This document shows, in pieces, positions 9,901 to 18,468 of a DNA stretch of 36,096 bases (positions are counted from its first letter, which is position 1; every line of letters begins with the position of its first letter). This stretch comes from an uncultured Burkholderiales bacterium (GTDB lineage Bacteria > Pseudomonadota > Gammaproteobacteria > Burkholderiales > Burkholderiaceae_C). The notes under the pieces were generated by a model. The model searched no databases, was not told the origin of the DNA, and worked only from the letters and a program-made list of their open reading frames with translations. A program made the position numbers and the translations under genes. The DNA lies in NCBI GenBank assembly GCA_903844825.1, contig CAIMVC010000086.1, positions 1-36,096 on the forward strand, given 5' to 3'.

Positions 9901-11088
9901 ATGCCCGCCTGGTCATCCTCATGGCAATTGCCGGATCAAATTGCCGATGTCCTGCCCTCCGAGGCGCGTCATATCGAAGAACTCCGCCGCCTCTTTCTCG
10001 ACTCAGCCCGCAGCTATGGCTACGAGTTGGTCATGCCGCCCTTGCTGGAGCACCTGGAGTCGCTGCTGACCGGTACCGGCGAAGCGCTTGAATTGCAGAC
10101 CTTCAAACTGGTCGATCAGCTGTCTGGGCGAACCCTGGGCCTGCGCGCCGACACCACGCCGCAGGTGGCTCGAATCGACGCCCATCTGCTCAATCGCCAA
10201 GGTGTGGCCCGGTTGTGCTACTGCGGCCCCGTGCTCCACACCCGTGCCGAGCGCCCCCACGCCACCCGTGAGCCCCTGCAATTCGGGGCTGAAATTTACG
10301 GTCATGCCGGGCCCGAAGCCGACCTGGAGGCGCAGGCGCTGGCGATCGACGGCCTGCGCGCTGCCGGCGTGAAGGACCTCTCGGTGGACATGGCTGACGT
10401 GCGTATCGTCAGCAGCTTGCTGTTGGGGGCTCGTCTGAGTCCCGGAGTTTTGGCGCGAATTCACGCCGCGCTTGCGGCCAAAGACAGTGTTGAGCTTTCC
10501 GCCTTGTTGCGCGCCCAGGACAGTATTTCTCCGGTTGCTGCCAAGGCGCTGCTGGTTTTGCCCGAACTCTATGGGGATGCGAGCGTGCTGGCCGAGGCCC
10601 GGCGGGTGCTGGCCGACGTGCCCGGTGTGCAGGCGGCGCTGGAGGGCATGGCCTGGCTGGCAACGCATGTGGCCGCCTTGGGCAGCGACATCCGTGTCAG
10701 CTTTGATCTGGCCGACTTGCGCGGCTATGCCTATTACAGCGGTACCCGTTTTGCGATCTACGGCCACGGCGCCGAACTCGTGCGTGGCGGGCGCTACGAC
10801 GAAGTCGGTGCCGTGTTCGGACGTAACCGTCCTGCCGCAGGCTTTAGCCTGGACCTCAAGGAACTCGTCAGCGTGCTGGCGCCGCGACCGCTGCGTGCTG
10901 CCATTCGCGCCCCCTGGGGTGAGGAAGCCAGCCTGCTTCAAAGTATCGCCCGCCTGCGCGCTGGTGGTGAGACGGTGGCTTGCGTGCTGCCCGGTCACGA
11001 GCATGAAGTCAATGAATTCGATTGCGACCGCGAACTGGCCCAGGTGGCCGGTCAGTGGGTCGTGCAGGCGCTCGACCGCTCCGTTTGA
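9901..11088 (+). CDS. hisZ: ATP phosphoribosyltransferase regulatory subunit HisZ
   Basis: HisZ is a catalytically inactive paralogue of histidyl-tRNA synthetase that pairs with short-form HisG in the first step of histidine biosynthesis. The 395-residue protein has the class II synthetase core ([12 protein letters not shown] near residue 82, CGPVLHTR near 110). In place of the HisRS histidine loop it has [19 protein letters not shown], and it lacks the anticodon-binding domain. [20 protein letters not shown] is typical of HisZ. It starts 126 nt after the DUF2065 gene; TAAAAT at 9866-9871 could be a -10 box but has no clear -35. purA follows after 33 nt. Confidence 0.94.
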   Translation: MPAWSSSWQLPDQIADVLPSEARHIEELRRLFLDSARSYGYELVMPPLLEHLESLLTGTGEALELQTFKLVDQLSGRTLGLRADTTPQVARIDAHLLNRQGVARLCYCGPVLHTRAERPHATREPLQFGAEIYGHAGPEADLEAQALAIDGLRAAGVKDLSVDMADVRIVSSLLLGARLSPGVLARIHAALAAKDSVELSALLRAQDSISPVAAKALLVLPELYGDASVLAEARRVLADVPGVQAALEGMAWLATHVAALGSDIRVSFDLADLRGYAYYSGTRFAIYGHGAELVRGGRYDEVGAVFGRNRPAAGFSLDLKELVSVLAPRPLRAAIRAPWGEEASLLQSIARLRAGGETVACVLPGHEHEVNEFDCDRELAQVAGQWVVQALDRSV

Positions 11089-12462
<1,374 letters not shown>

Positions 12463-12468
12463 TTTCGG

Positions 12469-12499
12469 GCCGCCCGGGTTTTCCAGGCGGCTTCTCTTT
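12469..12499 (+). terminator. Possible terminator after purA
   Basis: GCCGCC (12469-12474) pairs with GGCGGC (12486-12491) around an 11-nt loop, and TTCTCTTT follows. The T tract is interrupted, so termination may be partial. Confidence 0.45.
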
Positions 12500-12528
12500 A
12501 GCGTCCCGCCAGTACCCAGGAGTTTTTC

Positions 12529-13053
12529 ATGTTGACTGAAGACGGCAAACATCTGTATGTGAGTTACGACGAATACCACAACTTGATCGAAAAACTTGCG
12601 ATACGGATTTACCAGTCCGAGTGGCAGTTCGACACCATTTTGTGCCTGGCTCGCGGCGGCATGCGTCCGGGCGACATCCTCTCGCGCATCTTCGACAAGC
12701 CGCTGGCCATCATGTCCACCAGTTCGTATCGCGCCGATGCGGGCACTGTGCAAGGCAACCTGGACATCGCCCGCTACATCACGACGCCCAAAGGCGAAAT
12801 CGCCGGCAAGGTGCTGCTGGTCGATGACCTGGCGGACACCGGTCACACCCTCAACGCCGTGATCAACCAGTTGCGCAACAACTACAAGCCCATCACGGAT
12901 TTGCGCAGCGCCGTGATCTGGACCAAGGGTGTATCGACCTTCAAGCCCGACTATTCGGTTGACTTCCTGCCGACCAACCCGTGGATTCATCAGCCGTTTG
13001 AAAGCTACGATGCCCTGCGGCCGCAGCACTTGCTGGAGAAGTGGAAGATCTGA
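12529..13053 (+). CDS. Purine-type phosphoribosyltransferase (hypoxanthine/xanthine-guanine PRTase-like)
   Basis: This is a 174-residue type I phosphoribosyltransferase. The PRPP-binding loop VLLVDDLADTGHTL is at residues 95-108, and CLARGGMRPGDILSRIF (about 39-55) matches the pyrophosphate-binding loop region of purine salvage PRTases. Base specificity (guanine, xanthine or hypoxanthine) cannot be read from the sequence. The location after purA fits a purine-salvage role. AGGAG lies well spaced before the ATG. Function at the family level is secure; the substrate is inference. Confidence 0.88.
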   Translation: MLTEDGKHLYVSYDEYHNLIEKLAIRIYQSEWQFDTILCLARGGMRPGDILSRIFDKPLAIMSTSSYRADAGTVQGNLDIARYITTPKGEIAGKVLLVDDLADTGHTLNAVINQLRNNYKPITDLRSAVIWTKGVSTFKPDYSVDFLPTNPWIHQPFESYDALRPQHLLEKWKI

Positions 13054-13133
13054 CGCGTTGATGGGGCGCTGATCGCGCGGCGAGCGCACGATAAAGGTAC
13101 GCGGGCGCGCCGCCAAGTCGCTACCATGCAGGG

Positions 13134-14318
13134 ATGAGCGAACTTCCCACCCGACTGATTCACCATCCCTACCAGCCGCCGGCTGGTTTCCAGGCCATCA
13201 CGGTCCCGATCTACAAGGCTTCCACGGTCATCTTTCCCGATGTCGCTGCCTTGCGCCGGCGCGACTGGACGCAAAAGGCCGGCTACACCTATGGCCTGCA
13301 GGGCACGCCCACCACCTTCTTGCTGGAAGAGCGCGTGGCCAGCCTCGAAGGCGGTCGCTACTGTACGCTGGTACCCAGCGGGCTGGCGGCGCTCTCGCTG
13401 GTGGACATGGCGCTGCTCAAGGCGGGTGACGAGGTCCTGATCCCCGACAATGCTTATGGTCCCAACAAAGCCTTTGCCGAGGGCGAGCTGCAGGCCTGGG
13501 GCATCACTCACCGCTATTACGACCCGATGAGCCCGGCCGACCTGGCCGCCAGCATGAGCGATCGAACGCGCCTCGTCTGGCTTGAGGCGCCGGGCTCGAT
13601 CACCCTCGAATTTCCCGACCTGCCCGCGCTGATGGCGGTGATCAGGGCGCGTCAGCCGGCACCCCCCGAGGGCGTGATCGCGGCACTCGACAACACCTGG
13701 GGTGCGGGCCTGGCCTTCAATGCCTTTGACGCAGGCGTCGATATCTCGGTGCATGCACTCACCAAATACCCCAGCGGCGGTGCCGATGTGCTGATGGGTT
13801 CGGTGGTCACGCGCGATGAGGCGTTGCACCGCCGAATCCAGTACTGCCATATGCGTGTGGGCCATGGGGTGGCCGGCAACGACGCTGAACTGGTGCTGCG
13901 CGGCATGAGTACCATGAGCCTGCGTTACGCCGCGCAAGACGCTGCTACCCGCACCCTGGCGCTGTGGATGCAGCAGCAGCCCCAGGTGGCCGAGGTGCGC
14001 CACCCGGCCTTGCCAGGCTCGCCGGGTCACGCCGCATGGCAGCGCGACTGCAGCGGCGCGGCCTGCTTATTCAGTGTCATCTTCAAGCCCGAGTTTGAGC
14101 AGCGCCAGATCGATATTTTTTGTGACAGTTTGCAGCTCTTCAAACTGGGCTACAGCTGGGCTGGCCCGATGAGTCTGTGCGTGCCCTACGATGTGCCGTC
14201 AATACGCCGCCGCCCCTGGCCCCACGCGGGCGGTCTGGTACGTTTTTCGGTGGGTCTGGAGCATGTGGCTGACCTGCAAGCCGATCTGGCGCAGGCACTT
14301 ACAAAGCTGGCGGGCTGA
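13134..14318 (+). CDS. metC: Cystathionine beta-lyase-type PLP enzyme (Cys/Met metabolism)
   Basis: This 394-residue protein belongs to the Cys/Met-metabolism PLP-dependent family. The PLP lysine is Lys211 in SVHALTKYPSGGADV. Other family features are YGLQGTPTTFLLEERVASLEGG near residue 53, the PLP-phosphate region PSGLAALSL, and LDNTWGAG with the cofactor-contacting Asp near 187. Overall similarity is closest to proteobacterial MetC, which cleaves cystathionine to homocysteine, pyruvate and ammonia. Other gamma-family lyases cannot be excluded from sequence alone. A TACCAT hexamer lies 6 nt before the ATG, so the mRNA may be leaderless. Confidence 0.85.
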   Translation: MSELPTRLIHHPYQPPAGFQAITVPIYKASTVIFPDVAALRRRDWTQKAGYTYGLQGTPTTFLLEERVASLEGGRYCTLVPSGLAALSLVDMALLKAGDEVLIPDNAYGPNKAFAEGELQAWGITHRYYDPMSPADLAASMSDRTRLVWLEAPGSITLEFPDLPALMAVIRARQPAPPEGVIAALDNTWGAGLAFNAFDAGVDISVHALTKYPSGGADVLMGSVVTRDEALHRRIQYCHMRVGHGVAGNDAELVLRGMSTMSLRYAAQDAATRTLALWMQQQPQVAEVRHPALPGSPGHAAWQRDCSGAACLFSVIFKPEFEQRQIDIFCDSLQLFKLGYSWAGPMSLCVPYDVPSIRRRPWPHAGGLVRFSVGLEHVADLQADLAQALTKLAG

Positions 14319-14356
14319 TGCAGTACAGTTGGGCCTCAATTTCATGAAAGCATGCA

Positions 14357-14554
14357 GTGGCCACTCCTAATTATTCGTACGAAAAACGCCAAAAAGAGCT
14401 GGCCAAAAAGCGTAAAAAAGAAGAAAAACTCAAGCGCAAGGCCGAGGGCAAGCCCGAAGACGAATCGGACGACGGCGCAGAAGGTGCAGGAGGCTCGCAG
14501 GCTTCAGGCGAGCCCGACCAGCCCGAGGCACTGGTGCCACCGCCAGCAGTTTGA
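14357..14554 (+). CDS. Small lysine-rich charged protein of unknown function
   Basis: This is a 65-residue protein starting at GTG (MATPNYSYEKRQKELAKKRK). Residues 9-34 are an almost uninterrupted run of Lys/Arg/Glu predicted to be helical. Residues 35-65 are acidic, Gly/Pro-rich and probably disordered. I recall similar short proteins annotated as hypothetical in Burkholderiales but know no function; nucleic acid or ribosome binding is only a guess from charge. The competing frame from ATG 14352 gives a less natural protein and was rejected. A strong terminator follows, supporting a real transcription unit. Confidence 0.7.
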   Translation: MATPNYSYEKRQKELAKKRKKEEKLKRKAEGKPEDESDDGAEGAGGSQASGEPDQPEALVPPPAV

Positions 14555-14629
14555 CGCTCTCAGGGGATCGCCGCATCTGACAGCCTTCAAAGCCGTTCAG
14601 GGCTGAGGCGGGTCCGGGATTACAAAAGG

Positions 14630-14662
14630 CTGCGGCCGCTTTGGGCGGACCGCAGTTTTTTT
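14630..14662 (+). terminator. Rho-independent terminator between small gene and mnmH
   Basis: CTGCGGCCGC (14630-14639) pairs with GCGG-A-CCGCAG (14645-14655, one bulged A), followed by seven T (14656-14662). On the minus strand the same hairpin is followed by CCTTTTG, so it may also stop mnmH transcription; the mnmH stop codon overlaps the T run. Confidence 0.8.
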
Positions 14663-15716
14663 ATGCCGCCAGCAGGCTCGTCGCCAGATCAGACATGGCC
14701 TGCTCGCTGTGGTCGCGCGCCGTGATCATGCGCGCCTGGGCATACTGCACAAAGTTGCGCTGCATGGATTGCAGGTAGACCGGGTCATAGTGCCGCACCA
14801 GCAGCTCCTGCACCACGCGGGCCACCTCGCCAGCGCGGGCCAGCGCCTGCCACTCATTGACCTGCAGGCTGCCGCGGGCCTGCGCAAGAGCGCCCAGACG
14901 ATCGCAAAAAAACTCGATGTCCTTGACGAAAAAATCATAGTCTTCCAGCAGCAGCTTGACGCGCTCTTCTTCGGCGAGCTCCAGCCGCAGGCAGGCGCTG
15001 GCGCGCATCGCGGTGATCAGGCTCTCGGGCACTGCCACATTGCCGACTTTCTTGCTTTCGCTTTCGATGTAGACCGGCCGTGCAGGATCAAAGTCTTTCA
15101 GCGCTGACCAGATCAGCGTGTCGAAGGCTTTTTGGCTCGGCTGCGCCTGGCCTGGCAACAGGCCGAGCACCGAACTGCGGTGCCTGGCCAGACCCTCCAG
15201 GTCCAGCACCTGAGCGCCCTGGGCTGCCAGTGCTTGCAATAGCCGGGTCTTGCCTGAGCCGGTGGTGCCGCAGACAACTTCGAAGCGCAGGCGCGCCACG
15301 CGCTCGGGCAGGTCGCTCACCAGCGCCGACCTGAAAGCCTTGTAGCCGCCTTCGATGAGGGTGACCTTGAACCCAATCTGGTCCAGGATCAGCGCCAGCG
15401 AGCCGCTGCGTTTGCCGCCGCGCCAGCAGTACACCAGCGGCTGCCAGTCCTTGGGCTTGTCCAGCACCTCACGCTCAATGTGGGCGGCCACATTGCGCGC
15501 AACAAAGGCAGCGCCGCGTTTCTTGGCTTCAAAGGCGTTGATCTGTTTGTACTCGGTACCCACGAGCCGGCGCTGTTCATCGTTCAGGCTGGGCCAGTTG
15601 ACGGCGCCCGGCAGGTGATCTTCGGCGTACTCGCCTTCGCTACGGGCATCAATGACGAGTGAATAATCTGCCAGTCTCGATAAAGCCTGGTCGGCGGTGA
15701 TCAATTGAACGCTCAC
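14661..15716 (-). CDS. mnmH: tRNA 2-selenouridine synthase MnmH (SelU/YbbB)
   Basis: MnmH replaces sulfur by selenium at the wobble 2-thiouridine of tRNAs for Lys, Glu and Gln, using selenophosphate. The 351-residue protein has an N-terminal rhodanese domain with the catalytic Cys97 in VYCWRGGKRSG and a C-terminal P-loop domain with GTTGSGKT at 150-157. I chose GTG 15716 because it overlaps the tesA stop by 4 nt (GTGA), has GAGGAAA upstream, and places the rhodanese cysteine at 97, as in E. coli. A GTG at 15743 would add nine residues encoded inside tesA. The enzyme depends on SelD, which is not in this window. Confidence 0.94.
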   Translation of the reverse strand: MSVQLITADQALSRLADYSLVIDARSEGEYAEDHLPGAVNWPSLNDEQRRLVGTEYKQINAFEAKKRGAAFVARNVAAHIEREVLDKPKDWQPLVYCWRGGKRSGSLALILDQIGFKVTLIEGGYKAFRSALVSDLPERVARLRFEVVCGTTGSGKTRLLQALAAQGAQVLDLEGLARHRSSVLGLLPGQAQPSQKAFDTLIWSALKDFDPARPVYIESESKKVGNVAVPESLITAMRASACLRLELAEEERVKLLLEDYDFFVKDIEFFCDRLGALAQARGSLQVNEWQALARAGEVARVVQELLVRHYDPVYLQSMQRNFVQYAQARMITARDHSEQAMSDLATSLLAA

Positions 15717-16480
15717 TTGATAAGTTTCCTCAGTTCTGGCCACACATTGTCAAGGATGATCGGGTGCGCCTCTTCATTGGGATGAATCCGGTCGTTCTGG
15801 AACAGCCGCACCGGGTCTGGCACGTCGGCCACCCCCTTGAGGAAAAAAGGCACCAGCGCTGTCTTGTGGTCCCTGGCCAACTTGGTAAACAGGGCAAAGA
15901 AGTCGGCACCGTATTTGCTGCCGTAGTTGGGCGGCACCTGCATGCCCAGCAGCAAGACCTTGGCGCCCGCCGCCTGACTGGCCTGCACCATGGTGCGCAG
16001 ATTGTCCAGCGTCATCTCCAGCGGCAGCCCGCGCAAGGCATCGTTGCCACCCAACTCGATGACCACAATCTGCGGCTGATGCTGGCGCAGCAAGGCCGGC
16101 AGCCGCGAGCGACCGCCCGCGGTGGTATCGCCGCTGATGCTGGCGTTGACCACCGCCGCGGCGCGCTTTTCGCTAAGCAGCCGTTGTTGCAGCAGGGCGA
16201 CCCAGCCGCTGCCGCGCCTGAGCCCATATTCGGCGCTGAGCGAATCGCCCACGATCAGTACCGTCGGGCCGGGCCGGGACGGCGTGCTGGCAGGCTGCGC
16301 TTGGGCGGCGGAGGCGGTAGCGGAGGGCAGCAGCATGCTTATCCACAGCGCGATCATCCCGAGCGCCTGCCGCAGGCCTGGCCAGTGTCGAGCCGCTGCA
16401 GGCGCATTTAGCCCCGGGTTGCGTGGGGCGGTGGATGACTTGTTAAAGTCATGCTTTGCCGGGTTGTTGTTTTTGTCCAT
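15713..16480 (-). CDS. tesA: GDSL-type arylesterase / acyl-CoA thioesterase I (TesA-like), exported
   Basis: This is an SGNH hydrolase like TesA, a periplasmic esterase/thioesterase/lysophospholipase. From ATG 16480 it is 255 residues. Block I is VGDSLSAEYGL (Ser80), block III ELGGNDALRG (Asn146), and block V NDRIHPNEEAH (Asp230, His233). A hydrophobic stretch near residues 42-58 ending in AQA resembles a signal peptide. ATG 16480 gives a long polar leader before it, and that ATG overlaps by 2 nt the alternative start of the divergent ABC gene. ATG 16357 would give a compact but uncharged signal peptide. The 3' end overlaps mnmH by 4 nt. Confidence 0.9.
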   Translation of the reverse strand: MDKNNNPAKHDFNKSSTAPRNPGLNAPAAARHWPGLRQALGMIALWISMLLPSATASAAQAQPASTPSRPGPTVLIVGDSLSAEYGLRRGSGWVALLQQRLLSEKRAAAVVNASISGDTTAGGRSRLPALLRQHQPQIVVIELGGNDALRGLPLEMTLDNLRTMVQASQAAGAKVLLLGMQVPPNYGSKYGADFFALFTKLARDHKTALVPFFLKGVADVPDPVRLFQNDRIHPNEEAHPIILDNVWPELRKLIK

Positions 16481-16496
16481 GTTCAAGAAAGCTGTG

Positions 16497-17231
16497 ATGA
16501 CCGAACCGATTGTCGATAGATCGCCCGTGTCCGGTGCCGCCGCCCCTGCTGCGGACGGCCGTGCAGTGATTATTTCCGTCGAGCATGTTTTTAAATCGGT
16601 CACTGACTCGACGGGAACGTTGTCCATTTTGCGCGATATTGATTTCACGCTCAAAGCGCAGGAGACCGTCGCCGTGGTGGGCGCCTCGGGGTCGGGCAAG
16701 AGCACGCTGCTGTCGATCATCGCCGGGCTGGACCGGCCCACAACGGGAACGGTGCGTCTGGCCGGCCAGGATATTTTTGCGCTGAGCGAGGACGATCGCG
16801 CTGCCCTGCGGGCGCAAAAACTCGGTTTTGTGTTTCAGAGTTTTCAGCTGATGGCTCATTTGAGCGCGCTGGAAAACGTTATGCTGCCGCTGGAACTGGC
16901 CGGCGCCAAGGGCGCCCGGGCGCAGGCAACCGAGATGCTCAAGCGGGTGGGCCTGGGTCAGCGACTGGCGCACTACCCCAAGGTGCTCTCTGGCGGCGAG
17001 CAGCAGCGCGTGGCGCTGGCCCGCGCCTTTGTGGTTCAGCCCGCCGTCTTGCTGGCCGATGAGCCCACCGGCAGCCTGGACTTCGCCACCGGCCAGACCG
17101 TCATGCAACTGATGTTCGAATTGAACCAGGAACTGGGCACCACGCTGGTGCTGGTCACGCACGACCCCGGCATTGCAGCGCGCTGCGAACGGCGCATCGT
17201 CATCGAGGCCGGCCGGATGGTCAGCGGCTAA
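16497..17231 (+). CDS. ybbA: ABC transporter ATP-binding protein, YbbA/LolD family
   Basis: This is a 244-residue ABC ATPase with Walker A GASGSGKST (62-70), Q-loop FQSFQLM, signature LSGGEQQR, Walker B AVLLADEPTG and switch His in LVTHDP. It belongs to the MacB/LolD/YbbA group, which pairs with FtsX-like permeases. It lies divergent to tesA, as ybbA does in E. coli, but no permease gene (ybbP) follows; an RND adaptor is next. ATG 16497 was chosen because AAGAAAG sits 6-7 nt upstream; ATG 16479 is an in-frame alternative. Confidence 0.9.
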   Translation: MTEPIVDRSPVSGAAAPAADGRAVIISVEHVFKSVTDSTGTLSILRDIDFTLKAQETVAVVGASGSGKSTLLSIIAGLDRPTTGTVRLAGQDIFALSEDDRAALRAQKLGFVFQSFQLMAHLSALENVMLPLELAGAKGARAQATEMLKRVGLGQRLAHYPKVLSGGEQQRVALARAFVVQPAVLLADEPTGSLDFATGQTVMQLMFELNQELGTTLVLVTHDPGIAARCERRIVIEAGRMVSG

Positions 17232-17352
17232 GGCCATCCAACACGCAGGGTCGCTCCGCTCGAGCTCCGCCAGTGGCACTGACTCGGACAAACCGTCGAT
17301 CACTCACGCATCGAAAGCGAAAACCTTGGCTCCACTTTCACGCTCATTTTTC

Positions 17353-18459
17353 ATGAACAAATCTGCTGTTGTCGCTGCCGTCCTGTCGGCCTTGTGTGTC
17401 CTGCCCCTGGGGGCGCAAGAAAAAACAGCGACGGCGCCGACTGCCGTCAAGCCCAGTTTGACGGTCGTCGTGGTTCAACCGCAATCAGGCGCCATGGCGC
17501 AGCGCTTGCCAGCCAATGGCTCTTTGGCCGCCTGGCAAGAGGCGGTGGTGGGTGCCGAAGCCCATGGTTTGAAGATCAACGAGGTGCGCGTGAATGTGGG
17601 TGACCGCGTCCAGCGCGGCGATGTGTTGGCCACTTTGCAGTCCGATACCCTGCGTGCCGAACTCGCGCAGGCCGAAGCCAGCCTGGCCGAGGCCAGTGCC
17701 AGCGCGCAGGAAACCAAGGTGCAGGCCGAGCGCGCCCGCGCATTGCAGCAGCAAGGCTTCTACAGCGCTGCGCAGTTGAGCCAGGCGCTGGCCACTGAGA
17801 TGTCTTCTCAAGCGCGGGTGCAGTCGGCCCGCGCCCTGCTGCAGTTACAGCAGCTGCGTGTGGCACAAACCGTGGTCAGGGCGCCTGACGCTGGCATCAT
17901 CTCCGCCCGGCAGGCCACGGTGGGCAGCGTGGTGGGGGCCGGCGCAGAGTTGTTCCGTTTGATCCGGCAAGGGCGCCTGGAATGGCGGGCCGAAGTCACG
18001 GCAGCTGACATTGGCCGCGTCCGGGTGGGGGCACCGGTGCAGATCACGGCGGCCAGTGGTCAGTTGCTGCAGGGCAAGGTGCGCATGGTGGCCCCCTCGG
18101 TCGACCCGCAAACCCGCAACGCGCTCGTCTACGTGGATGTGCCGGCCAACACCGGCAGCGCCCGCGCGGGCATGTACGCCAAAGGCGAGATCACGCTGGG
18201 ACAAAGTCAGGTATTGAGCGTGCCGCAAACCGCCGTGGTGGTGCGCGACGGTTTTAGCTATGTCTACACCGTGGGCGCCGACAGCAAGGTCAGCCAGGTC
18301 AAGGTGCGCACCGGACGTTTGACCGCCGAGCGTTTAGAGGTGCAAGGTGGCCTGCAGCCTGATGCCCGGGTGGTGCTCAGTGGCGGTGCATTCTTGAACC
18401 ATGGCGACACGGTGCGTGTGGTGACCGCTGGCAGTACCGCGGCGCCAGCGACCAAGTAA
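17353..18459 (+). CDS. RND efflux periplasmic adaptor (membrane fusion protein)
   Basis: This 368-residue protein is of the HlyD/AcrA adaptor type that links an inner-membrane RND pump to an outer-membrane channel. An N-terminal signal peptide (MNKSAVVAAVLSALCVLPLGAQ) is followed by a lipoyl/barrel-sandwich half-motif (VGAEAHGLKINEVRVNVGD), a short helical hairpin rich in Ala/Gln/Glu (about residues 95-165), the second half-motif (VRAPDAGIISARQATVGSVV) and beta-barrel domains. No lipobox Cys is seen. ATG 17353 was chosen because the frame upstream is not signal-peptide-like and overlaps the ABC gene. The pump gene starts 9 nt later. The substrate is unknown. Confidence 0.93.
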   Translation: MNKSAVVAAVLSALCVLPLGAQEKTATAPTAVKPSLTVVVVQPQSGAMAQRLPANGSLAAWQEAVVGAEAHGLKINEVRVNVGDRVQRGDVLATLQSDTLRAELAQAEASLAEASASAQETKVQAERARALQQQGFYSAAQLSQALATEMSSQARVQSARALLQLQQLRVAQTVVRAPDAGIISARQATVGSVVGAGAELFRLIRQGRLEWRAEVTAADIGRVRVGAPVQITAASGQLLQGKVRMVAPSVDPQTRNALVYVDVPANTGSARAGMYAKGEITLGQSQVLSVPQTAVVVRDGFSYVYTVGADSKVSQVKVRTGRLTAERLEVQGGLQPDARVVLSGGAFLNHGDTVRVVTAGSTAAPATK

Positions 18460-18468
18460 GAGACCGCC

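Noticed and set aside
16122..16496. N-terminal extension of the YbbA-like ATPase from 16122
   Set aside because: The extra codons are antisense to the conserved tesA catalytic region; the ABC domain and a good ribosome site start at 16497.
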